From contig NZ_FRBI01000019.1 in assembly GCF_900142575.1 (NCBI RefSeq), positions 85,981 to 149,980 on the forward strand: 64,000 nt of DNA, given 5' to 3'. The DNA comes from Actinacidiphila paucisporea (lineage in GTDB: Bacteria > Actinomycetota > Actinomycetes > Streptomycetales > Streptomycetaceae). The notes below the pieces were generated by a model. The model saw nothing but the letters and a program-made list of their open reading frames with translations, had not been told where the DNA came from and searched no databases. This document shows positions 50,884 through 57,368 of this stretch, piece by piece; the stretch's first letter is position 1; each line of letters opens with the position of its first letter. A program made the translations under genes and the position numbers.

Positions 50884-52146
50884 TCAGCCCCGGGTGCCGT
50901 ACTGCGCGGCCATCCGCTCCAGAATCGGTACGATCTCGCCGGGACTCGGGGCGGCGGTGATGTCCGCGTAGACGGCGTCGGCCCCCTGCCGGAAAGCCGG
51001 ATCCGTCAGCAGCCGGGTCAGCTCGCCGCCCATCTGGGCCGCGGTCAGACCGTCGCTGTGCAGGGCCACGCCCGCGCCCCTGGACTCCAGGTAGCGGGTG
51101 CTGGACAGCGCGCTGCCCAGCTCTTCCACGATGATCATCTGCGGCACCCGGTGCACGGCTGCCGAGAAGAAGGTGCCGAAACCGCCGTGGTGGATGATCG
51201 CCGAGCAGGTCGGCATCACCTGGCTGAGCGGCAGATAGTCCACGATCCGTACGTTGTCGGGGATCTTCTGGTCCTCGCCCAGCTGGTTGGCGTTGACCGT
51301 GGCCACCACCTCGACGTCCATGCCGGCCACCGCCTCCAGCGCGGCCGCGACCCGCTGGTCGGGGCCGGTGAAGATCCCGCGCCCGCTGACGCCCAGCGAC
51401 AGGCACACCCGGGGCCGCGTCGGGGGCTTGGCCAGCCACTGCGGCACCTGGGACCCGCCGGCGTAAGGCACCCAGCGCATCGGCACCCTGCGCAGCCCTT
51501 CGGGGACGGGCAGCTGCGAGGGGAGCGGGTCGACGGTGAAGTCGCCCAGCAGCAGGTCGGGGGAGTAGTCGTAGCCGAACCGGCTGTAAATCGGCGCCAG
51601 GGTCTCGGCCAGCGGGTCCGGCTGGGAGCCGCGCTCCGCCGCCCGTTCTGCCAGCCTCCCGTGGAGCCATGGGAAGTAGTCGGGGCCCCACAGCAGCCGG
51701 GCGGACGCGGCGCCGGACTCGCGGGCCGCGACCGACCCGGGGGCGCAGGCCGGGTCCCAGATCACCAGGTCGGGCTGCCAGTCCCTGGCGAACTGGACGA
51801 GGTTGTCGGCGAACGGCGCCCGCCCCTCGGCGTCCGGGTAGTACTGCGCGCAGGCCAGCACCGTGAAGTAGCGGATCGCGTCCCAGAGCCGGGCGTGGTC
51901 CGAGCCGGGCTCGAACCCCAGGGCTTCGCTGAAACGGTCCAGCCCCTCCTGGGGGATGTCCGGCATCGCCGAGGCCGGTCCGCCGCCGAGCGGGACGGCG
52001 GTGAGGCCGGCGGCGGTGATCTGCTCGGCCAGCGGCGTACTGCTGGCAAGCCGCACCTCGTGCCCCGCACTCTGCAGTGCCCACGCCAGCGGAACGCAGG
52101 GGTACAGATGGGCGGTCAGCGGCGCGAACGCAATGAGAACCCGCAT
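50884..52146 (-). CDS. Antibiotic-type glycosyltransferase (GT1)
   Basis: This 420-residue protein starts at ATG 52146 after AAAAGGAAC. The acceptor domain begins MRVLIAFAPLTAHLYPCVPLAWALQSAGHEVRLASS, as in UrdGT/EryCIII-like enzymes. The donor domain carries RVCLSLGVSGRGIFTGPDQRV, VNANQLGEDQKIPDNVRIVDYLPLSQVMPTCSAIIHHGGFGTFFSAAVHRVPQMII (HHGG nucleotide-binding motif) and a terminal AAQYGTRG. It should transfer the operon's TDP-trideoxysugar to the cluster's aglycone. It is the first gene of the leftward operon; no activator (TylM3-like) gene is adjacent. Its long leader contains a terminator-like attenuator. Confidence 0.93.
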   Translation of the reverse strand: MRVLIAFAPLTAHLYPCVPLAWALQSAGHEVRLASSTPLAEQITAAGLTAVPLGGGPASAMPDIPQEGLDRFSEALGFEPGSDHARLWDAIRYFTVLACAQYYPDAEGRAPFADNLVQFARDWQPDLVIWDPACAPGSVAARESGAASARLLWGPDYFPWLHGRLAERAAERGSQPDPLAETLAPIYSRFGYDYSPDLLLGDFTVDPLPSQLPVPEGLRRVPMRWVPYAGGSQVPQWLAKPPTRPRVCLSLGVSGRGIFTGPDQRVAAALEAVAGMDVEVVATVNANQLGEDQKIPDNVRIVDYLPLSQVMPTCSAIIHHGGFGTFFSAAVHRVPQMIIVEELGSALSSTRYLESRGAGVALHSDGLTAAQMGGELTRLLTDPAFRQGADAVYADITAAPSPGEIVPILERMAAQYGTRG

Positions 52147-52250
52147 GGCAGTTCCTTTTCGTCGTCCGTCATAGGAGGAGTTCGATGCACGCCGGTCCGC
52201 CATGACAGGCGTGGGCATGGCATATGGCCATCAGCGCCGGCATGCAGGAG

Positions 52251-52410
52251 GGCATGAAAAAAGCGGCGCAAGGGCGCCGCGGGGAAATCCCGGCACGTCA
52301 GCACGGCGACCAGAGGGCCGGCCGGGACGAATCGGGCAGAACGGCGGATCCGGTCTAGACATAAATCGGCCGTTGCCCCGTATCGTGACACGCTCCTGAC
52401 GCAGCGTCAA
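52251..52410 (-). promoter_or_regulatory. Promoter plus leader module upstream of the deoxysugar operon
   Basis: Reading leftward, -35 TTGACG (52410-52405) and -10 CACGAT (52387-52382) are 17 bp apart. The leader then has GATTTATGT, a hairpin at 52329-52296 (CGTC/GACG closing; CGGC with one bulged C then GGCC pairs with GGTC-GCCG), TGCCGGGA, and an intrinsic terminator followed by CATGCC. The whole block aligns with 56578-56741 on the other strand, including promoter, hairpin and terminator. Short open frames cross the leader (for example from the ATG in GATTTATGT), but no ribosome binding site precedes them. A shared attenuator or riboswitch-like control is inferred. Confidence 0.75.
52257..52280 (-). 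terminator. Attenuator-type intrinsic terminator in the operon leader
   Basis: On the minus strand GCGGCGC-CCTT-GCGCCGC is followed immediately by TTTTTT, an unusually canonical intrinsic terminator for this genome. It lies inside the untranslated leader, 111 bp before the glycosyltransferase start and downstream of the promoter, so it can only act on this operon. Confidence 0.8.
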
Positions 52411-52754
52411 CCCCGCTGCTTCACTTTCGGCACGCCCGTCGCTGACGCCCCTTCAGGCGGCCAGGACCCCACCGCGGCCCGCATCCCGAGCCGCTCGACA
52501 GCGCCGACGCGCCACCGCTGACAGCCCGCCACCCCCGGGCCCACCGCCCTGACCTGCCGTTCATCACCACGCCCTGCGGTACGCACCCGGACCGTGTGAT
52601 TCCTTCACACGCCTGCGGCCCCCCTCGTCACATCGAACCGGTGACGCTGGCACTGTCGCGGCCCAGGCCGCCGTCGGCATGCTGAACGAGCAGCCGGCGA
52701 GCGCGGCGAGCTGCGAAGACGCCGGAGACGGCCGACCGATGAGGGGTGATCGGC
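52411..52754. other. Gap between deoxysugar promoter and zinc-finger gene
   Basis: About 340 bases without a recognisable gene. It must contain the promoter of the rightward zinc-finger gene, whose ribosome binding site AGGGG is at 52742-52746. No palindrome stood out. Confidence 0.35.
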
Positions 52755-53423
52755 GTGCACAAGGTCCAGCGGGGGTGGGCTCACCGCGAGGGGGCGGGGG
52801 CGGCCCGGCAGCTTCCGGAGACGCGGTACTGTTCCGGACACGATGCGCTCGGCGAGCACCGGCCGCACCGGCTGGCCGCGGGGCACCGCCTGTGCCCGGT
52901 GTGCGGCGAACGGGTCGGAACGACGCTACGGGCGCTGCCGCGGCTGTACGCCGCCTGCGAGGACGCGCTGGGCCCGGCCCTGGGCGGCTTCCGGCAGCGG
53001 GTCAGCGGCAGCCGGTCCATGGGGATGGCACTCAACGAGCGGGCCATGGACGCCCGCAGCGACATGGTCACCGTGCTCGCCTCCTGGTCCGACATGGTCG
53101 TCGGGGAGCGCAGGGCCTCCGCCCCGCGCGGGCGGACGGTCCGTGACCTGGCAACCTTCGTCGCCGCCCATCTGGGCTGGCTGCTCGCACACCCGGCCGC
53201 CGACGACTTCGTCAGCGAGATCGTCACCGTCGAGAAGGCGGCACGCCAGGCCGTCGACGCGGGACCGGCGCCGCGGGAGCTGGGGCGGTGCCCGGAGCCC
53301 GAGTGCACCAGCCCGGTACGCTCCAGCGCGCAGCCCGGCGAGGTCTTCGCCGTCAGCTGCGGCGTGGGGCACGTCCTGTCCCCGCAGCAGTGGCTGAGGT
53401 TCGGTCGGCGGGCCGACTCGTGA
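52755..53423 (+). CDS. Zinc-finger protein of unknown function
   Basis: This protein of about 222 residues starts at GTG 52755 (GTG 52746 in frame). The N-terminal third is rich in Cys/His: ETRYCSGHDALGEHRPHRLAAGHRLCPVCGERV, a likely zinc site, and a second pair occurs near the C-terminus (LGRCPEPECTSPV...VSCGVGHVL). The middle is helical (ALNERAMDARSDMVTVLASWSDMVVGERR, TVRDLATFVAAHLGWLLAHPAADDFVSEI). It is coupled by a GTGA overlap to a small helix-turn-helix protein. Such pairs recur in Streptomyces genomes without assigned function. Not recognised further. Confidence 0.65.
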   Translation: MHKVQRGWAHREGAGAARQLPETRYCSGHDALGEHRPHRLAAGHRLCPVCGERVGTTLRALPRLYAACEDALGPALGGFRQRVSGSRSMGMALNERAMDARSDMVTVLASWSDMVVGERRASAPRGRTVRDLATFVAAHLGWLLAHPAADDFVSEIVTVEKAARQAVDAGPAPRELGRCPEPECTSPVRSSAQPGEVFAVSCGVGHVLSPQQWLRFGRRADS

Positions 53424-53710
53424 CCGGCGCACCCGCGGTACCACCGCGCACCGTGCCGACCCAACTCGCCGCGCTGGCCCTCGGAGTCACCGAGGCCACC
53501 GTGCGCAAGTGGGCCAGCCGCGGGAAGCTGACCCGCCACGGCCGACCCGGGCGGGCCGAGTACGACCTGGAGGAACTGCTGGCGCTGGCCGAGGCGCGCT
53601 CGGCCGGGGGCCGGACCACGGCGCCGGCCGGCAGCGCACCCGAGGCCGCCGCGCCCGAGGCCGACCCGCCCGCTGAGGCCGACCCGCCCGCGCACCGGAC
53701 GGGCCGTTAG
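53420..53710 (+). CDS. Small helix-turn-helix protein
   Basis: This 96-residue protein starts at GTG 53420 overlapping the upstream stop. PTQLAALALGVTEATVRKWASRGKLTRHGRPGRAEYDLEELLALAEA is an excisionase/MerR-like winged helix that reads DNA as in BldC/Xis proteins. The C-terminal 30 residues are low-complexity Ala/Pro/Glu with a repeat (EADPP). It probably binds DNA with the zinc-finger partner. Position next to the deoxysugar operon makes it a possible local regulator, unproven. Confidence 0.75.
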   Translation: MTGAPAVPPRTVPTQLAALALGVTEATVRKWASRGKLTRHGRPGRAEYDLEELLALAEARSAGGRTTAPAGSAPEAAAPEADPPAEADPPAHRTGR

Positions 53711-53712
53711 GC

Positions 53713-53952
53713 CTACGGAATCCAGCCCGCCCCGTGGGCGATCCGGACGCCGTCGATCCGGTTGCGCGCCGGCAGCTTCACCACGCTGCTGGTGAGGTGG
53801 TTGCGGACGGTGCCGGGGAGAGGCACATCATGTCCCGAGATCTCGCGCGGCTCGGCCCCGGTCGCGGCCATCCGCAGGACGTTCACCTCCCGCTCCCGCA
53901 ACTGCCCCACCGCGGGCAGCCCGTCCCTCCCCGGCAGGTCGTCGATGACCAC
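53713..53952 (-). pseudogene. LuxR/NarL response regulator with most of the receiver domain deleted
   Basis: The 79-residue frame reads VVIDDLPGRDGLPAVGQLREREVNVLRMAATGAEPREISGHDVPLPGTVRNHLTSSVVKLPARNRIDGVRIAHGAGWIP. DDLPGRDGL is the phospho-acceptor loop of a NarL/DesR-type receiver, and it is joined directly to the LuxR helix-turn-helix (L-x-EREVLxLAA...GTVRNHL...K...ARNRIDAVRxA). The first 50 residues and the second half of the receiver are gone. The gene lies 1 bp after the sensor kinase stop, where the cognate regulator belongs. The DNA-binding half might still fold but cannot be phosphorylated normally. Confidence 0.75.
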
Positions 53953-53953
53953 C

Positions 53954-55198
53954 TCATCGCCGCCCCCGCGGATCGACGGTTGACCCCGTCACGTTCCGCC
54001 CCGCGGCCGCCAGGAAGGCCCGGCCTCTTCCGGCGCGGTCCAGCAGGACCGTCACCACGAGATGGAAACGCCCGTCCTCGGTGATCGAGGTGGACACCGA
54101 ACCGCCCACCGACGACACCCTGCGCTCGATGCTCTCCAGCCCGATCCCGGTGCGCGCGGGGACCGCCGCCCCGGCCGGCTCCCGCAGTCCGTCATTGACC
54201 ATTTCCAAGCGGACCGCGCCGCCCTCCTGGACGGCCGATATCTCGCAGGCGCGGACGTCGCCGTGCCGCAGCATGTTCGTCACTCCCTCGCGCAGCGCGC
54301 TGGCCAGGATGGTGTCCTGGGCCCGGGGGAGCGCCCCGATCTTTATGGAGACCGCCGCCTCGATGCCGGCGGCGGCCAGCAGAGCCTGCGCGGAGGCCGC
54401 CTCGGCCACCAGCGACATGTCCCGGTAGCCCTGGGCCACCGTGCGGATGTCGGACAGCGCCTGCCGCGAGATCTCCAGGACCGAGCGGATCTCGGCGAGC
54501 GCGCGCTCCGGGTTGTCATCGATCAGCCGGCGGGTCAGCTCACCCTTGAGGACGATCGCCGAAAGGCTGTAGCCGAGCAGGTCGTGCAGATCGGAAGCGA
54601 TTCTCAGCCGTTCTTTCATCACGGCCATCCGCGCCATTTCCTCGCGTGCCGAATGGACCTCGGCGACCATGTTCGACAGCCGGCTCATGCCGTAGACGAC
54701 CAGGCCGGTCAGAAACGCGCAACCCATGTATCCCAATGTCATCTCCCAGGCGACTCGGGCGTACAGGGAGCTGAACAGGACCAGCGCCGTCGGTACGACG
54801 GACAGAGCCCAGGCGCCCCGGCCGCTGAACAGCAGCAGGCAGGAACCGGCCAGGAATCCCGCGCCCCCGCCCCATCTCTGGTCGAACAGGATGAGTGGCA
54901 GGAAGACGCACAACCCCTGGGTCCCCAGCGACCAGATCCTGCGCCTGCGCGTCCACAAGGCCGCGTTCGAGGACGAATGCAGATACTGCATGGCGATGAC
55001 GCCGCCGACGAAGAAGGCCTCGACGGCGAAGTCGAGGCCGGAGGGCCGGCCGGCGTAGATGGCGATGAGGCCGATGAACAGGTAGCAGACCAGCACCATC
55101 GACATGATCGAGCGGGCCATGCCGGGGAGCGAGGTCCCCGGGGGCCCGCTCCCGCCGGACGCGGGGTCACCGTCACGGTCGGCTGCGAAGACCACCAC
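53954..55198 (-). CDS. NarL/DesK-type sensor histidine kinase
   Basis: This 414-residue protein starts at GTG 55198 after CCGGAGGTTT. Five to six membrane helices occupy residues 25-150 (SMVLVCYLFIGLIAIYAG ... ALSVVPTALVLFSSLYARV). The HisKA_3 dimerisation helix MKERLRIASDLHDLLGYSLSAIVLKGEL contains the phospho-histidine (DLHD), and the ATPase domain shows LREGVTNMLRHGDVRACEI (N box) and GIGLESIERRVSSVGGSV (G box). It would phosphorylate a LuxR-type regulator, but its neighbour is truncated, so it is either orphaned or signals to a distant partner. Confidence 0.9.
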   Translation of the reverse strand: MVVFAADRDGDPASGGSGPPGTSLPGMARSIMSMVLVCYLFIGLIAIYAGRPSGLDFAVEAFFVGGVIAMQYLHSSSNAALWTRRRRIWSLGTQGLCVFLPLILFDQRWGGGAGFLAGSCLLLFSGRGAWALSVVPTALVLFSSLYARVAWEMTLGYMGCAFLTGLVVYGMSRLSNMVAEVHSAREEMARMAVMKERLRIASDLHDLLGYSLSAIVLKGELTRRLIDDNPERALAEIRSVLEISRQALSDIRTVAQGYRDMSLVAEAASAQALLAAAGIEAAVSIKIGALPRAQDTILASALREGVTNMLRHGDVRACEISAVQEGGAVRLEMVNDGLREPAGAAVPARTGIGLESIERRVSSVGGSVSTSITEDGRFHLVVTVLLDRAGRGRAFLAAAGRNVTGSTVDPRGRR

Positions 55199-56057
55199 AA
55201 ACCTCCGGGGAGCGAGGTGAAGACGGGCTCGGATGAAAACGGCTCATAGCCGATGACAGGTCTCGACCGGTTCTCGCTGTTCTTCGGACAGGTCCGGCCC
55301 CCGACAGCGCCGCGAACGCCCGGAGCCTTGGCCCCGGTTGCCAGGTGGGGCACAGAATGCGACACGGACGGCGGAACGGACGGCGGCACACGGGTGGCGC
55401 ACGGGCGGGCAGCGTCGCGTCACCAGGCCCCTGCGGTGGCGCGGCGGGCCGGGCTGCGGGCGATCGGCTCGCCCGCCGTCGCGACCTTCCGGGACGAGGG
55501 TCCGGAGAGGTTCGGTTGTCCGCAGTATGCGTGAGCCGCCCCTCCAGCGGTAGTCGGAACCTCGGACGGCGACGCCCCCGAGGCCCTTCCCGGGGCTCAC
55601 CCGCGATGCGTCGTGACACGCGAGGAGGCAGGTCAGGATGCCGGGCGTCCCTTCACGCCGAGCCGGTGCGAGGAGACGAGGAACTCCTCCCGGATTGCGC
55701 CGGCGACCTGGTGCGCCCAGCCTTCCCGAGCCGAGCCGCCGACCCCTGGACGGCCGTTCGCGGCCGGACGTCCAGGGCCGCCGCGTCAACCCGGCCGGGA
55801 CCTGATCCACGGTCCGGACCGGGCTTTGGCGGGCAGTCGTACGGCCGCTGCCACCGGTCGCCCGGCCTTCGAACCAGGCCGCAACCGGCCGGCCGGGACG
55901 CCACTTCCGGCACCCGCGGGGACGTGCGGGGTTTTTGGCATGGCGGAAGTGAGAAGAACCCTGTTATCACGACTCGACGTTGACGAAGTCCTTGGGTCTG
56001 CTAAACATTGTCTCCTCCTAGGCGCCCCTGGGCGCCGAGCCTGAACAGGGAGCAGCC
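55199..56057. other. Gene-free stretch between sensor kinase and MarR gene, with one good promoter
   Basis: About 860 bases with no convincing coding sequence. A promoter for the MarR gene is visible: TTGACG at 55980-55985 and TAAACA at 56002-56007, spacer 16. A GC stem lies at about 55746-55775 (CTGGAC-GGCCG/CGGCC...GTCCAG). GGCGCCC/GGGCGCC at 56020-56036 could form a leader hairpin before the MarR start. The rest looks like decayed sequence. Confidence 0.5.
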
Positions 56058-56540
56058 ATGACAACTGGCCCGATCCTCGATCCGCGGGTCCTCGGCAGGG
56101 CCGAGACGGCTCACCGGGCGCTGCTGGACGCTGTGTTGGGCGAGGCGGGTGCCTCGCACCAGCAGTGGATCGCGCTCAACATCAGCACGTTGAGCCCGAA
56201 CGAGCTGGACCGGGACCGCCTCGTGGCCCGGCTGGCCATCGCCACGAAGACGGACCGGCACTCGGCCTCCGCGGTGGTCGGCGAGTTACTCGCGGCGGGT
56301 CTGCTGGCGATCCTGCCCGGTGGCGGCTTCCCGGTGCGGGCCACCGCGTTGGGCCTGGAGTTGCAGAGCCGCATCCGGGGCGTGTTCGACGAGGCCATCG
56401 CCCGGCTCTACCTGGGCATTCCCCAGGAGGACCTGACGGTCACCAGCCGCACCCTGGTCGAGATGACCGCCCGGATCGACGCCGAACTGCTGGAGCGCCC
56501 GCCCGCCTGGCGCACCGGCTGGCCGGCCACTCCGATGTGA
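56058..56540 (+). CDS. MarR-type winged-helix regulator
   Basis: This 160-residue protein starts at ATG 56058 after CAGGGAGCAGCC. The pattern LGRAETAHRALLDAVLGEAGASHQQWIALNIST, then DRHSASAVVGELLAAGLLAILPGGGFPVRATALGLELQSRIRG and the closing TLVEMTARIDAELLE matches MarR proteins that sense small aromatic ligands. Lying between the deoxysugar and halogenase transcription units, it is a candidate cluster-situated regulator. The second leader module begins 38 bp after its stop codon. Confidence 0.8.
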   Translation: MTTGPILDPRVLGRAETAHRALLDAVLGEAGASHQQWIALNISTLSPNELDRDRLVARLAIATKTDRHSASAVVGELLAAGLLAILPGGGFPVRATALGLELQSRIRGVFDEAIARLYLGIPQEDLTVTSRTLVEMTARIDAELLERPPAWRTGWPATPM

Positions 56541-56577
56541 GGCGGCCGCCCGCCTGTCCGGCGCGCGGGGCGCCGGG

Positions 56578-56741
56578 TTGACGTGGGCTCAGGCCGCGTG
56601 TCACGATAACGAACGACGGCAGATTTGTGTTCCGATCTGGATCTGCCCCTTCCACATGAATCGTTCCGGCCGGATCCCCGGCCGGTGTGACGATGTGCCA
56701 GGACATGCCGGCGGCGCCCTCCGCGCCGCTTTTTTCATGCC
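56578..56741 (+). promoter_or_regulatory. Second copy of the promoter-leader-attenuator module
   Basis: TTGACG (56578-56583) and CACGAT (56602-56607) are 18 bp apart. The leader then has GATTTGTGT, a hairpin at 56660-56694 (ATCGT-CCGGCCGG-ATCC-CCGGCCGG-ACGAT), TGCCAGGA, and the terminator at 56711-56735 followed by CATGCC. It aligns along its length with the minus-strand module at 52410-52251. An in-frame ATG at 56657 could encode a 32-residue leader peptide crossing the hairpins, but no ribosome binding site is seen. It sits 190 bp ahead of the next coding sequence. Confidence 0.75.
56711..56735 (+). terminator. Attenuator-type intrinsic terminator, second copy
   Basis: GCGGCGC-CCTCC-GCGCCGC followed by TTTTTT, matching the 52257-52280 terminator in stem, loop start, T-run and the CATGCC that follows. 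It precedes, rather than follows, the transcribed genes. Confidence 0.78.
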
Positions 56742-56931
56742 CCGATTCACGTGATATTGACGGGGATCGCCCGCTTATGTCACGCTACTTCCAGCGGTCG
56801 AGCTGTGCCCGGAACAGGACCGGGCAGCCTCCCGCGGATCCCCTCGAAGCACCACCCAGCCCGTGCAGCCCGGCTCGTCATCGAGCCCGGGGCGCGGGCT
56901 TTCCTGCTCCCGCTGCCGAAAGGAAGCCGCT
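56742..56931 (+). other. Leader sequence downstream of the attenuator
   Basis: No gene is seen. A hairpin CCCGGCTCG-TCAT-CGAGCCCGGG lies at about 56870-56892, and the ribosome binding site AAAGGAAG is at 56919-56926. Confidence 0.4.
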
Positions 56932-57249
56932 GTGAGTTCGATCGCCGGAACCTGGGACGTGGTCGTGAAATCCCCGGTGGGGGACCTGGAGGTCGTCTAC
57001 ACCTTCACCGACGCCGCAGGCCTCATCGCCGGCACCGCCGCCAGCGATGCCGAGACCGTGCCGCTGGCGGACATCGTCAGCAAGGAGACCCCGCAGGGCC
57101 GCCAGGTCACCTGGCGCCAGTCGGTGACCAAGCCCGCGAAGCTGAACCTCGACTTCGACGTCACTTTCGCCGGGGACACCCTGTCCGGGCATTCCAAGGT
57201 CAGCCGGCTGCTGCCGAAGATCAGCGTCTCGGGATCGCGCCGGGCCTGA
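56932..57249 (+). CDS. Small beta-rich protein of unknown function, lipocalin-like
   Basis: This 105-residue protein starts at GTG 56932 after AAAGGAAGCC. Alternating hydrophobic strands are evident throughout: AGTWDVVVKSPVGDLEVVYTFTDAAGLIAGTAAS, then TVPLADIVSKETPQGRQVTWRQSV and LNLDFDVTFAGDTLSGHSKV. GTWDVxxxSPxGxxxxxxxF resembles the first strands of small lipocalin/calycin-type barrels, which bind hydrophobic ligands. It is the first gene after the attenuator module and precedes the halogenase gene by 119 bp. I infer a possible carrier or cyclase-like role in the pathway, without proof. Codon use is normal C-ending, unlike its right-hand neighbours. Confidence 0.6.
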   Translation: MSSIAGTWDVVVKSPVGDLEVVYTFTDAAGLIAGTAASDAETVPLADIVSKETPQGRQVTWRQSVTKPAKLNLDFDVTFAGDTLSGHSKVSRLLPKISVSGSRRA

Positions 57250-57368
57250 GGGCCGGTGATCCGCCCGGCCGTCCACCCCGTTTCCCGTGACGGCCGCTGG
57301 TGTTGTTCGCATGGGTACGTGCATTCGTCGCTGACTGGTATTCGGTTCTCTGTGAGGGGAGTTGTGTG

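Noticed and set aside
52257..52280. Ordinary terminator of an upstream leftward gene
   Set aside because: There is no leftward gene upstream of it before 53713, and a promoter lies just 5' of it on the same strand, so it belongs to the operon leader.
55253..56044. Small open frames between the kinase and MarR genes
   Set aside because: Several overlapping frames with Arg/Pro/Gly-rich content, no ribosome binding sites and no domain pattern.
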